DNA from: Brevipalpus yothersi
Lineage: Eukaryota; Arthropoda; Arachnida; Trombidiformes; Tenuipalpidae
Assembly (NCBI GenBank): GCA_003956705.1
Contig: QZCP01000105.1
Span: 47,718 to 111,717, forward strand
Direction of reading: 5' to 3'
Length of the DNA stretch: 64,000 nt
In this document: positions 23,208 through 36,096 of the stretch, one piece after another
Numbering within the stretch: position 1 is the stretch's first letter
How the letters are laid out: each line of letters opens with the position of its first letter
Made by a program: the position numbers and the translations under genes
The notes under the pieces: model-generated
Seen by the model: only the letters and a program-made list of their open reading frames with translations
What the model was told of the DNA's origin: nothing
The model's database searches: none

Positions 23208-24828
23208 TATCACAAGTAATCATCAAATTCAGTGAAATTTTGATTGTGAATTCGATATTTTCAAAATAATAAACTATCTCGTTACAATGGCAACGATTGA
23301 GCTTGAGGACATTTTCCAATCGTATATAATGGAATATCAATAAATCAAGAAACTCAAATGTAATCAAGGGAAAGAGAGAGAGAAAGAGGAATGAAAAAAA
23401 AATTACACGTGGGCAATGATGCAAAACTAGTTTCAAGTTTTTTGAAGCATCCTCTGTTATGCAGCATTCTCTAAAACTTTTGGAAAACTTTTCACAACAT
23501 CGTGCTCCATCCGTATCATTGATGATGCTTCTTGATGTAATCGAATTGAATAAAATGTGCTCTTTTGAAATTAGCAGTACAAATGAAGGAAATAATCATC
23601 CTTTCTCACAAATTCATCCTACTGTTGACTGATTGTTCGGTTCTTGAAGATTGAAAGAAACGTTTCGTGATGAGATGTTGAGGTTGAGAAGAACGATCAA
23701 TACTCAATAAATCGATCAAACGTGAAACAATGAATAGTTCATTCAAAAAGTTTTGAAATTTTTAAACTTGTGATTGTGGAGAAGTTTCGAACTTTCGGAG
23801 CTGAATATACATGTATTGAGAAGAAGTTCGCTGGGTAAGTGATTGAAGAAAGAGAGAGAAAAAATCCCCAGGGAGAGATATATCAAGGTTTTCCGATTTA
23901 ATTTGATATGATTATGAATCATCAGATTCGAGGCAAAAAATATCTATGACGCTTCAAATCAAATATGATCATGTGGAATCATTCACATGCTGAAAATGTG
24001 AATTATTGTTTGTGGCAATAAAAATTAGCAGGGAATAGCTGAAAGGGAAAATACACATTACAAAGGGAGGGAAAATCATAATCCGGAAATGAGTGCTCCA
24101 TCATTCTTTGACTTGATTGACTCTTCTCCCATAGTGATTTCAGCCTCTTTTTCCTTGATCATTTGAACTCATCAAGAGCAGAAATAAATAAATATTGCCG
24201 AGAGAGACTTTTTTCATTTTCTCATCATCTGGTTACTCAAGGCGATCTGATTTGAGAAAAAAAGACAAAATGAATGGTTTTGAGATAAATTTTTTCAAAC
24301 TTTTTAGGTTTCACTCTATCCTTTCATCAATAATTCTAACCATAGATCCTATGGAGCCATAAGAAACCGATAAAGAAAGCCATTGTCTTCAAGACCATAA
24401 TTTAATTCGATAATTATCGAATCGTAATTTATCGATAATTATTGTGTGGAACGATCGAAAGTTGAGATTATGCTCGTTCGATTTAAAGAATTTTTACAAT
24501 TATATAAAAATTCTGTCAGATGGCCGGCGTCATCTGTTGAGCACGCAGGAGAACTTGAGGAACCAAAAATTCTGGTCCAGAGTATTCTTGATTAGAACAT
24601 GACTGATTATGCCGGGACGATCGTTTCTTTCTTTTGGAATGATTGGAAATACATGTATGAGATATTCCTATTGTAGATATTCATAGCTTACCAAGAAGCA
24701 TACCCTTTGGGGCTGAAGATGAGACTGGGAAAAATGAAAAAAGTAACCAGAAGAGCCAAGAAGAATGACCAGTTTTATTACTTCTAATTGAAATTAGAAG
24801 ATTAAAAAGGAGAATTACATTTTTAACT

Positions 24829-25035
24829 TATCGATTGTGTATTCCAGACCACAAGAATTGTCCAAAATGTTATCATCTTTTGGATGCTCATATTCTTCAC
24901 AATCAATATTAATTTTACTGAAAGACAAATTATTTTACATTTCCAATTAACACGATGTTCATCTTTGGACATACCATTATTGTAACATTGGATCGCTTTG
25001 GGTAGGAATGAAACGCTTAGCTGATCCACTGACAT
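24829..25035 (-). pseudogene. possible two-exon gene fragment or relic, unrecognised
   Basis: A first segment from an ATG at 25035 encodes MSVDQLSVSFLPKAIQCYNN and is followed by G/GTATGT, a good donor. About 68 bp on, a strong acceptor TCTTTCAG leads to a segment that in one frame reads KINIDCEEYEHPKDDN and ends KLKM-stop at about 24829. The phases do not match with the best donor; an in-phase join needs a poor donor. It may be decayed or mis-modelled. No domain recognised. Confidence 0.2.
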
Positions 25036-25852
25036 ATTTTAATTGATCAATAATGAAGTTTTTCGAGATGCGGTTTGCTCATCAGAACGAACTGTTAACA
25101 CTTGGATATTCACACAATAACCAGACAGCATTTATTGAATTGTGAATACTGAACATGAGGTTGATCTTTGATTCATGTTTTTGTCTTTTTTTACTAACAA
25201 AAAACAAAGTATTTATGACCAATCAATGATGCAATAAGGCATCTCGATTTTCCGTATTTTTTAAAGGTTCAATATTGTACCGCTAAACGCTCCAAAATTG
25301 TTGTTATGTTTTAGACAAACCAGGGGGATGATTGAAGTGGCCATCATCATTAAAAAAGGCCGATAAGACATGGTGTGTTTGTGCATACATGATCAGTCAT
25401 GATTGATTCGAGAGTAGAAGATGATGATACAAGTAACATCCATTAATTGATGTATACCAGTGTGTTGTTTATCATCAATTTTTCGTCCACTTAAAGCATT
25501 TACCGTTATCGATGTTCAGAAGTCACAAAATCAAATTGATTATACCGATGATTTGTAAGTCTTTCCCTACATCTTCTCTCGCTCCTTCTTCTCGGTCATT
25601 CCAACATGATTATTTTGTCAGTAGGTGCTCATACATGAGAATCATAATGTGTGAAAAATAACAGATAAGAGGTAATTTTTGTGCATAAACGAAGAGAGAG
25701 AGAGAGAGAGAAACAGAAAGTGACTTTGAATCGAGGACATCGTTTGAGCAGCTAAATGATCGGATCAAAGGTGACTGAAAGTCGAAAAAATTCAAAATGA
25801 AAGCCAGTCGATACATATGAGAGAGAGATACAAATTCATTTGTAGGCCACAA

Positions 25853-26035
25853 GTTCAAGTCCGTATACTCTAGTCTGGAAAATATGAATCCATTCCTGCG
25901 GTTTTCTGTTCGATATTCCTGGAATCAAAGTAATTTCAACAGATGAATACTTATTTGCCACCAATTGAGTTGATTTGGCTGCAACATATTTTGCATAACT
26001 GAAAGCGAATTGTTTTCTTATGATGAAAATCACGA
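25853..26035 (-). other. possible terminal coding exon, unrecognised
   Basis: After an acceptor-like TTACACTCAG, an open frame runs about 60 codons to a stop with ordinary amino-acid composition (for example KYSSVEITLIPGISNRKPQE). No upstream partner exon with a matching phase was found and no family is recognised. Confidence 0.2.
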
Positions 26036-28557
26036 TAAAGCTGAGTGTAAGTGTAGATAATTATAATTTGAGTGTATGTGTGTATGGAGATCAATATCAA
26101 AATCATTTAGCTTGAGCCTGAAAAAAGAAAAGAAAAAAAAAGTTGTAAGAATGTTCCGAAAATTAGTGGCAAATATCGATCAACGTAGAATGCTCAATGT
26201 AGCGATGGCTGGATCATCGAATGCTGGGTAAAGTATGCTTGTCAAAGTTTCACCATTCGAATATGTACGTGTGTGTATGTATTCCTGTATTCCTGATGGC
26301 ATATGGTGTGTACAGTAAAAGGTCGCGGTCATTTTGGGCTGTTCTATTCTTTTAATCATCGAAAATTTTTTGCGCAGTTACTTTTGCAGTCCGGTTTAAC
26401 GGTTCAACGTTATATATTAGCCTGGCGGACATGGACATGGAATCCCTCCAGGCTGTACACGTTATTACTTCCGAAATGATGATGATGGATTCGGTGTTCA
26501 TCGTCGATATTTATCGAGCTTTCATCAATATATTTGAACCTTCTTTGACTTTCACTTTTTCAACATGCCCATACAGATAGATTCATGCCAGCTAGAATAG
26601 AGAGAGAGAAAGTAAGAGAAAGTCTTTCAAGTTCGTGTACATCAAGCGGAATGATCGGAAGAACTTTTCTACTACTCTTTGACCGTTCCATGATATAATG
26701 AAATTTTCTCGATTTTTCTGAATAAAATTTCCATTTGAAGAAACCTTCAAAATATATTTCCATCCAGCATGATGAGCATATTGTCGAATATACCATAAGT
26801 ACTGGTCACTATCCATAAGAACTACACTACTGTATACTGTACTTATGAAAACATTTTCAGAAAAGAATATCGTTTCAATTCGAGTATCTTATTGATGATC
26901 CAAAGTTATTGTTGAGAAAATTTTCCAGAATCAAGACTGAAAATAAAATATTTTGAATTGACCATTTCCACCTAGGTCAGTTCCACTTGGCTCAACCTTT
27001 GTCATCGAGATGGAGAATATGAGTACTTTTTTCAGTGTCTAGTGGGATTACTGGACATCATTTGATCCAATGATACTGAATGAATAAATATCCTCTCGAT
27101 CGAGTGGTGATGAGCAAAATATTTCCACCATCTTGATCATGTTCGGATAATCGGCTTGAGATGGGGATTATGTTCACATGCTCGATCTCGAGTAGGCTTT
27201 TGGATTATTAAGGAAATTTTCAATTAAGTAGGAAGATATTTTCCTCCGATCTGGTCAAGATCAAGTTATTTTCTTTTTCAATTAGAACTTTTTCCGAAAC
27301 TTGAAACAGTATATGACATTGAGAGTCAAGTGAATATTGTCCACAAAAATATGAACAATATAATTGAAGCTTGATGAGCATCAATATAATGAAACTTTTT
27401 CCTCAATTTTGGATGCAAAGCTTCGATATCTTGACCAATCTCAAATCTATTTTATTCCTCAAGATTCCAATTTCAGCTCAGTTTTCTTTACCCAATCAGA
27501 TACCTTGAGCAAACTAAATATCAGCTGAAATTGGTAATAAATTTTTCAGTTCTGTAACACAATTGAATGGAGGATTGCTTCTCAACTTAGTCGCTATTTT
27601 TGTGTTTTTCCTGAATTTTGGCACACAATTGAAACTACCCAAAAAAATATTTCATCTGATAAATAATCGGGAAGATTAAAATTTTTTTTACCCGCTTACA
27701 AAATATAGATTATCAACCAGAAGAATTTCCTTTCGATTCGAGATTATTGTTTTCGAAATGTTGTTCCAATATTCCAATATTCTAGTCTCATATGTTGGCC
27801 TCGTTAAAGAAGAATTGAGTGTTTATTTATTCACAGAGCTCATCATTCATTTTGGAAAACACTTGACCATGAATGTTGGGAGTTTTCATTTTTCAAGCGT
27901 ACGCATCATTTGATTGAAGTTAAATCAGTTATTATCGTGTTATATGAGAAAATCATGCGGAACGATGGACTCGAAAATTGAAATTCGATATCAGTAGGAT
28001 CGCTGTTATTCACGACACAATTTTTATCATTTTCTTCAAGCTATGTGAAAGCGTATCAATTGCGGCATCTTTTCGGAATGTGAGGTGTTTCCTGAGCGAA
28101 AGTGAATCAGAAAAGTATAAGTTCTCTCAACTTTCGGACGAAAATCAATGAACAGAGCTCCGTTCATTTTGAAAAGTGCTGATCAGATAGATAAGCTTAA
28201 TCCGAAATTCAAAATCATCGAGAATTAATGATATCAAGTATAATTGGACGAAATTGAACCCTAATCGATATACATGTACATACATATGTATATGAACATA
28301 TTCTTTCTCTTCTTCCCATAGGATGTTGAAGAGAGGAAAAATGGAAAGAGCATAAGAATATTCATCGATAATAGTGTACATAACAAGGTATTGAAATTTT
28401 TGAAACGAAAGTGTGAAACGTAGTTTTTCACAGACACTTTTCATCAGTCAAGCCTTCGAGCGAAAGGGAAGGGCAAAGGTGATCAAGTGTCAAGGCAAAG
28501 ACAACATTAATGAAGGTTACGATAAGGTGGAGCGAAGCTGAGTGGGTCAAGAAGATG

Positions 28558-28558
<1 letters not shown>

Positions 28559-28588
<30 letters not shown>

Positions 28589-28670
28589 NNNNNNNNNNNN
28601 NNNNNNNNNNNNNNNNNNNNNNNNNNNNNNNNNNNNAAGAGAGAGAGAAAGAGAGAGAGAGGACGATCCA
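28559..28670. repeat. GA-rich microsatellite containing an assembly gap
   Basis: GA repeats flank a run of N at 28589-28636 (48 positions). The gap size may be estimated rather than known, so the true tract length is uncertain. Confidence 0.95.
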
Positions 28671-29536
28671 ACGAAAAGAAGGTTCATGATGATGGCTTGA
28701 AGAGGAAAGTTCGCGCCAAAAGATCGAGAGAGGGCCGAAATTCATCATCAATTCGCGTTTAGTCCAGGCAAGGTTGATACTATTACGGATGAAGTCCGGA
28801 TAAAGGGGAAGAGAGAGAGAGAGAGAGAGAGAGATTGGTGATTGGAAGAGTAGGCTGGATGCTTGATTCTGAGTAAGAATATTGTGTCTCGAGAGCTGAT
28901 TCAAAAAATTTTATTTCAAGTTCTTCACCTTGTGGTATTGTATTTTCAAATCAATTCTTTACCCAAACCATTAGCCAACACCATCGAGAGAATACCACTA
29001 CTTATACACTGCTACTTTGGTGCAACTTTCTATTGTGTGTATATAATTTCTTATTTTTAACTTCTTGGTTCCGAATCGTTGGTTATTGTTACCATACTTT
29101 CACTATCAGCATCGATCAAACGCTTGCCTGATTCCGCCGATTGTATATGATTGCTTGCCGGATCCAAGAGCAATAAGTTGATTTCAAGAAAAAGAGAGAG
29201 AGAGAGAAGAAGCAAGAGAGAGAGAGAGACAACAAAGTGGCAAAATTTTGTGTTCGAGAGAGAGAAAAAAAGTGGCCCTAACCATAGTCAATCTATCATC
29301 AGTGTCATAAAATTTGAGCATCCATCCTGATTTTGTCGAACAATTTTGCTGTTCAGTTTTTCATCATCACCTAAAGTGTGCCCATTGATCGATCAAACTC
29401 TGTGGGTGAATGTGTTTGTGAAACTTTCCTTTCACCATCTGGGATTATCAATTGACTACAGAATCAATTACCGTTATTTGTTAATAGTGTAATACGAGTG
29501 GGAAAAAAAGTAATACTCCAGCATCGAGTAATCGTG

Positions 29537-30412
29537 ATGGCAGAAATGGCTTTCTATCGAATCGAATCATCGACATCTATTCTATTTCAAAGAATGAGCA
29601 AAGCTTTCAATTATGTGGCCCATGATTTTTGGGACATCCAGGGTGATAAGCGAACCTCAGAATATCCATTTTTCACCACTGGACCCTGGGTAACGCTGGC
29701 CCTAATCGGATTGTATCTACTTTTCGTCAAACACATTGGACCACAATGGATGAGAGATCGTAAACCTTTCGATTTGAAGCCACTGATGGTCGCCTACAAT
29801 GTAACGATGGTTATTGTTTCAGCTTACCTATTTATTGTCGGATGTTTTATGCTAAATTTTGGACTGGACACATGGGGCTGTCGTCCAGTTAATCAGGAGG
29901 ACACATCAACTGAGACGACAAGATTTTTACTGGTAGCATGGCTATTTTTCTTCTCCAAATTGGTTGAATTTGCGGACACCATTTTCTTTGTATTGAGGAA
30001 AAAAAATTCTCAAATTTCCAATCTACATGTGATTCATCATTCAATTGTGCCAATCAGTGTATGGATTGGATTTAAATTCGCTCCCGGTGGTAATAATGCA
30101 TTCTTTCCATTGATGAACTCGGGCATCCATACGCTGATGTATTCCTACTATGGGCTTACCGTTATGGCCAGTGAATTGGGAATTGGTAAGCAATTGAGTC
30201 GATGGAAAAAGTATCTGACTGCAATGCAAATGGGCCAATTTGTGTTGGCCATTATTCATGGTCTAACTAGTCTAGCAATCAATGATTGTCCTTTTCCAAA
30301 ATCATCTCTATTCATCAATCTTGGCAATGCAATACTTTTCCTGGTTCTGTTTTATTCGTTTTATCGTAAAAGTTATATGAGCAAAATTTCACAAATCAAA
30401 AAGTGTATCTAA
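29537..30412 (+). CDS. elongation of very long chain fatty acids protein (ELOVL)
   Basis: Intronless coding region of 291 aa from the ATG at 29537; the same frame opens 13 codons earlier only with a non-ATG. It is a membrane condensing enzyme of the ER that adds two carbons from malonyl-CoA to fatty acyl-CoA. Visible signatures are KLVEFADT (about 141-148) and the catalytic histidine box HVIHH (164-168), with several hydrophobic membrane spans. The C-terminus is KKCI, fitting a KKXX ER-retrieval signal. The length is normal for the family. The exact ELOVL subtype and chain-length preference cannot be read here. Confidence 0.93.
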   Translation: MAEMAFYRIESSTSILFQRMSKAFNYVAHDFWDIQGDKRTSEYPFFTTGPWVTLALIGLYLLFVKHIGPQWMRDRKPFDLKPLMVAYNVTMVIVSAYLFIVGCFMLNFGLDTWGCRPVNQEDTSTETTRFLLVAWLFFFSKLVEFADTIFFVLRKKNSQISNLHVIHHSIVPISVWIGFKFAPGGNNAFFPLMNSGIHTLMYSYYGLTVMASELGIGKQLSRWKKYLTAMQMGQFVLAIIHGLTSLAINDCPFPKSSLFINLGNAILFLVLFYSFYRKSYMSKISQIKKCI

Positions 30413-30414
30413 TT

Positions 30415-31407
30415 ATGGGGGAAGATGAATAAGAAGATACTGTTTCGAGATCATCATGTTTGATTTGGACATAAATCAGTTAATAATTTCGTTCGAGAGT
30501 CGTTGTGTTACGATTGATCTTCGAAAGGTTCCATGATCAGTTTGAAAGGAAAAATTACCATTATCAACAAAAATGTAGCGGAAAATTAATTTGTTGAACT
30601 TTATATACTAATATTTGCATGCATATTATTTATCAGTTCCTATTCATTCCATTCAACCTCCTCACTGATTGATGACCATTTCTACACGCCAATATGGTTC
30701 TTCTCTGGAATTTTTTTCTTGTGATTTGGAGCAAGTGAAATTCGAATAATTGATACACACATATATATATATAGCTCTCTACCGATTGAAATTTCACTGA
30801 AAGTTTGCCCTCAAGAATTCGCAGATCAACGGAAGTAAATTTTTTTTGATTTTCCTAAATTATTACAAAGGAGATCAAGTATTCGACATGTACATGTAAA
30901 GTGCCTATTGGCAATCTGAGAGAAATGCTAGGGCTCAGATTTCCATCAGGATTTCATTTTGTATCATTAAATTTGACTTGATTTTTCTTTCACCCAGGAA
31001 AGATTTTTATTCGAGAGAATGAATATCAATGACCATTTCAAATAGATCAAGAAGCAAAGATTATGATTTCGTCTATGAGAAGATGTTCTCGAAAACTTTT
31101 CAAGGAATGAAGAATAAAAAAAGTAGAGAAAAAGACGCTTTGTCAGCATACGAAGAAATGAGAACCAATAAACAATAGATTGAGAAAAAAAACTAGAGCA
31201 ATGAGAGGAAAGTTTGACTGTTAAGACAGTTCAGACTCGTAAGGAACTTGAAACTAGAGAAGCTGGGAGGAAGAGAATAATTGCATGAAGGGTGCAATGT
31301 ATGATTTCAATATCAGAAACCTATTCGAATGCGAATGATTTGATTAGAAGCAAAATAAGCTCAATCATATTTCTTCTTTCAGGAGATCCTTTGCTGTGTA
31401 CCACCGA
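30415..31407. other. intergenic region between elongase and syntenin
   Basis: AT-rich 3' flank of the elongase, with no further coding segment seen. It includes a short TATATATATA run near 30763. Confidence 0.6.
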
Positions 31408-32711
31408 TTAGACATCAGGAATTGAGTGATCCATGAGCTTCTTGATTAGACCAGGGGCCATACTGAAAAAACAGAAAATATGAGTGATCAATAACCAAGT
31501 TTCATCGTTTACAAAATGTCATCGCACTATCGATGTAATGATTAAAATTTCTGTGGAAATGTTAGGTTCTCTTCTCATACTCGATGTCTACCACAAACAG
31601 CAATCGATCGGAAAGATTTCGCATTAAGATGGTTAAGGTCATCAGTAAATCATCATAAGGAATAAAATGAAATAACAACAAATTTTCCAGCGTCTATAAT
31701 GAAGAAGAAAGACCTCAAGAACCTATTCATCTACTGAAGAATCATTTTCTAGCAGAGACATGATTAAAGGAGATGGTTTATGTGACAAATAGAAGTCATC
31801 TCTCTCTAAAAACTGGATATTATTTGATCAGGTTCAACCAACCTTTTGATCAGATGATCATAGATCTGTGAAGGCATGATGGTAAGTGTGATTGCATCAT
31901 CAACAGAATCGATAATCTTTCGGATCACTTTGTCATCAACGCCAACAACATTTTGGCCATTCACTTCGAGAAGATTATGATCTATGAGGAGCCCATTTCG
32001 TGCTGCTGAAGAGTCTTTCACAAGGTGAGTAATTTTGCCATTTTTGAATGCAAAACCAGCATGTCCAGTGCTATCTTTGTATAGTGTGATTGTCCTTTCG
32101 AAAGGTCGATCTCGGACAACCAATTTAATGCCGTTCACGGGTGATTTGGACAAAATATCGTGGACCTTTTCCATAGAAAATCCAGCCACTGATTCATCAT
32201 TAATTTGCAGAATTTGATCACCAAATCGTAGCCCAGCTAAGGCAGCAGGAGAATTTGCGCTCACAAGGACAATGAAAATCCCCTGATAATAGTGAAGAGA
32301 ATAGTGGAGAGAGATTCTTATCATTCTGTCCGGAAATGAATGGGAAAGTTTGGGGAAGTAAACAGACGAAGAGAGAGAGAGAGAGAGAGAGAGAAGAAAT
32401 AGCAACAAAGTCATTTCACAATGGAAATGATGGTGAAAAATGTTTTGTCAAAATTGAACTTGGTAAGGATGGAAGAGTGGTGAGACATGACAAGGCAAGA
32501 CAATTCCTCGGTTTGCCCAAGGATAAAGAGGTGGAGAACAGTTTGTGATCAAGATTCATGACCACATTTTCTTATTGGTAGAGAGTAATGAACCTGATGA
32601 TGGTTGGGAACTGGTTTAACAGGAAGTCAGGTAATTGATAGCATGCAAATTATTATTCGAATAAAACAGATAGAGAAAAAGAGTGAGAGGGAAAGAAATG
32701 TAAATAGTGAT

Positions 32712-32792
<81 letters not shown>

Positions 32793-33962
32793 TTTACCAC
32801 TGGTGGAAGCTATCATGATTGGGGGGCATCAATTTTCACAAGATGGTTTGATTATCGTTTGTGGATATGAGAGAAAATTCTCTCTTCCTTCCTGAAAGGC
32901 CAACCAAGATCAATGCAATGTCGCAGGACAATGTTACTTGAGAAAAAAAGGACTCACAACAAGCAGTGAGAATAACATTTCAACTCGTGGAAGAATGTAT
33001 ACATATCCATAAGAGGAGGGAAGAAGTTGAACTGGGACAATTTCACAACCTATTTAGCCAATGTAACGGATCCTTGGATAAGCTGATGAAATACTGTGCA
33101 ATGTGGTTGACATGGAAGACAAAGGCTGAAAGATATGGTTTCTAGGATTCGGAATGGCAAACAGAGAGATGAGAGAGAATGTCCTCTCTCACACTTTTAG
33201 GTTGATAGTGTGAGGATAGCGAGAAAGAGGAAAGATGTTGGGATTACCATCCTTAATGGTTAGAGGAAAGTGGCCATCCATACTGGGAACAGAGAGAAAG
33301 ATGGAAAAGGGAACAGTTAATGAACAATTACCTTGTTGAGTGATCGAACTCGTAAACCAATTTTGCCACCTTTATCTTTACACAGGATCACCTCTCGTAA
33401 GCCATGAGTGATCGCAGCTCGCCTCAGTCCAGGAGATGATCCAGACAGTGGTGCAATTAGTTGACCATCACCGGAAGGTATTGCAACCTCTCCAGTGCCA
33501 GCCAATACTGGGGCATAATCATTGCTAGACAAAAGCTCCCGCTCGGCTGTGGTCAAATCAAGGCCCATATAATCACGAAGATTAACCAACGCTGGATACA
33601 GGTGCAATGAATCAGCCATAATTGGATTTGATGATACAGGATAAGCTGGTGCAGTGGGTGCAGAAGGTGCTGATTCGAAACCAAATGCCGATATGGCTGG
33701 ATACTGATTAGATGATCCATTATTTCGAATACTTCCGGCTTGTATGGCTCTAGTTTGTGCCTAAGATACAAAATGGACACACATTAAACCAAGAAGACAC
33801 ATACATGACAATCTCATGGCAAACATCAACATCAACTCATGTGTATCATGTCCATCGATTTACACCGAGATAACAATTTGAAATGTCTATCTGATATGTA
33901 TGTACACTTACTTGGATCATGTGATCAGCTTTCATGTCTTCGAGAGAAGGATATAAACTCAT
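31408..33962 (-). CDS. SDCBP: syntenin (syndecan-binding PDZ adaptor)
   Basis: Four exons: 33912-33962, 33332-33760, 31843-32282 and 31408-31462; all GT-AG with consistent phases, 324 aa. Syntenin links syndecans and phosphoinositides to ALIX and the endosome/exosome pathway. The N-terminus starts MSLYPSLEDMK and a second LYPAL lies near residue 70: LYPxL-type ALIX-binding motifs. Two PDZ domains follow (about residues 120-195 and 203-280), with carboxylate-loop regions in KIGLRVRS and HAGFAF. The family text DRPFERTIT and GLRFGDQ is clear, and the last exon gives LMDHSIPDV, the expected C-terminus. The 55-bp last exon is easily missed. The two long introns contain GA/CT microsatellites. Confidence 0.93.
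32717..32792. repeat. (CT)n microsatellite in a syntenin intron
   Basis: Nearly perfect CT run of about 75 bp in the intron between exons 2 and 3; a 22-bp GA run lies at about 32371-32392 in the same intron. Confidence 0.95.
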
Positions 33963-36000
33963 ATTGGCACGTTATTTATTGTACAGGTAAACACTTGAAT
34001 TCAAATTCAATGGTCCTCACTATTTATGGGACCAAAACAAAAAGAATACAATAGGAAAAAAATAAATACAATTACAATTATGGTGATAACAGGATCACTT
34101 TCTTCTTCACACAAATCAGTTGAGAGAGAGAAAATGTTGTTGTTGGCTTAACTGTAAAGTGAGACTGTCTGGATTTTGTATTGGCAATACGCATCAGTGA
34201 CAGAGAGCAAAAGCAAAGAGCAATCAAATTATTACTATTACTTTGAGCAATCTATTTCATATCGTCTTTGATTCATCACAATTGACGTCATTGGTTTTTG
34301 GTGATTAGCTAAAAAATTGGAGGAAAAAATTAATTCTAATTGAAAGTAGAATCTGGTCGAATTTTTTGGTTTCGAAAATTTGAGAGAGAGAAAATGGTTT
34401 ACCCTGGTTTTGTTATCAGTTTTATTCAGTACTCAATTATGCATTTATTTTACTTTAGAGTGTAGGTTTACGCATCGATTTTCTGCTTATTCAGTGATGA
34501 AAATTTATTTTTCATCCAATTTTTATTGGATATGCTTTTTTATTCTAGAATTTAGGGAAACAAAATATTTGACCAAAATTTTCTGGGATCAAAAACAGAG
34601 GGCATCTGAGTTCATGGATGAAAAGTCTGTTTAGCATAATTTTCGACTACAAGGTCAAAAATGTTACAATTTTTTGTACATAAATCAACTACTAAAGTGC
34701 TTAGAAATTGCGCATTTTGTAATAACTTGGTTTATGCATAATAAAAATTGTCAAAATTCATGAATGAATTTTCGAAAGTCTCTTTGAAATATTTGACAGA
34801 AAAAAAGTAATTAGCTAAGCCAAAACACATGCTATGTGTTACTTTTTTTTCAGCCAAAATACTGTTTTAACTCGAAAAGAAAAAAATAATGGAAACGCAA
34901 AAAGAGTGCACAAACGCCCCTCATATCGGCTTGATCACATGAGGTATCCACCAGAACGATTGGCAGATTATACAACTGGGAACAAAGTTAACTTATTCTT
35001 GAATCATCCAATTTCGTCATGCTTTGTATTCACTTGGATTGACGAAGCGAGCTTTTTCTCCAGAGCCACTGGGAGTGATATATGGATACCCAAAAATCGG
35101 AGAGACCCATAAGTATGTCTATTGCCGGAGGTCATATTTAAGGGGAAACCAATAATCCTCTTAGACCATCTTCCAGAGCACACTTTGTCTCCCCACTCAT
35201 AAAATGACCATGACCAATCGGGCAGCTTATGGGTTGCCCGATTGTTCACTCAGAATACTTGTGGAGTGACCTTTCAATGGTTTTAGAATAGTTTCGGGGT
35301 ACATCATCATAAAAACGGATAACTTTCTCTCTTGTTGGTGAAAAAGAGACACCAAATACACTGAGCTTGTATTCTTGTTCTGTTCAAAGTACTTAGAATC
35401 AGAAGTCTCTCTCTTCTTCTTTCCATCCGACCGGAAGAGGCCCAATTATAGCACCAGAAGTTTCTCCAACCGATTGGATAGAAGAAAGTCATAAAAAGTT
35501 GTCCATTTTCTTGAGGCTGGAAAGTTTTTGTGGACCAAAGTTTTACTCTCTCTCTATCTGTGTTGAAATTTTTGGTTGGTTCTGTGGCGGGTCAAGTTTT
35601 GGTCAGAGAAAACCGAAAAGCAAGTTAACCATTATTTCATTTGATAATTTGTCCTCGTTCTGTGTGTTTCTTCTCTCGGTGTACGATAGAGAGTGAAAAG
35701 GAATACTATTTTTCCATTTTTTTTCTCTTTCTCCCCCTTTCATTTGATTGAAAAGATTGGATTGATACGATAGGTGTTATCGGTGTTGAGGGAAGCGATC
35801 ACGAGTGGCTCATGTCCATTTGGAGGCCTCTTGAAAGATATATAATTACGAGCTAGCTTTTCCTCAAGAATAACTGATAGAAAGACGAAGTGTGTTTGTA
35901 TATAGTCAAGTCCAAAGATAATTAGCCAAGTAGCAAAAATTTATATAAAATTCAACTTTTTTTTCCTGTGAGAAAAAAAGTGGTAGTAGTAGAAATTAGG
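33963..36000. other. intergenic stretch with one exon-like segment
   Basis: No complete gene. One exon-like segment at 34854-34990 is listed separately. Other open frames (34380-34634, 35227-35492) have no recognisable content or splice context. Confidence 0.5.
34854..34990 (+). other. possible orphan exon with basic cleavage-like sites
   Basis: After a strong acceptor (T-rich tract then CAG at about 34853) an open frame reads TRKEKNNGNAKRVHKRPSYR and continues LDHMRYPPERLADYTTG. KR pairs could be prohormone cleavage sites, but there is no signal peptide in view and no partner exon was found. A GT at about 34987 could be a weak donor. Function unknown. Confidence 0.2.
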
Positions 36001-36096
36001 GCAAGTTTAACAGGTAAGTCTTGATTTGTAATAAAACTTACAGATGATGATGATATTGAATAACTTTTCAATCACAACGATTTACTCTGTCCATAG

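Larger units (their letters stand above)
19621..23640. repeat. segmental tandem duplication, right copy
   Basis: Second copy of the block starting near 14530: decayed relics of B and C, then small-RNA copies F and G (matching D and E), then dehydrogenase B and about 430 bp of its upstream flank. Upstream of both dehydrogenases the text TTACACGTGGGCAATGATGC is shared (about 19326 and 23402). Confidence 0.75.
23641..29490. other. gene-poor stretch with a few unplaced coding-like fragments and an assembly gap
   Basis: No firm gene. Fragments that read like protein on the minus strand are at about 24823-25035 and 25853-26035 (listed separately) and 26592-26816 (DSDQYLWYIRQYAHHAGW, no clear splice sites). 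The rest is AT-rich with GA/CT runs. Confidence 0.5.
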
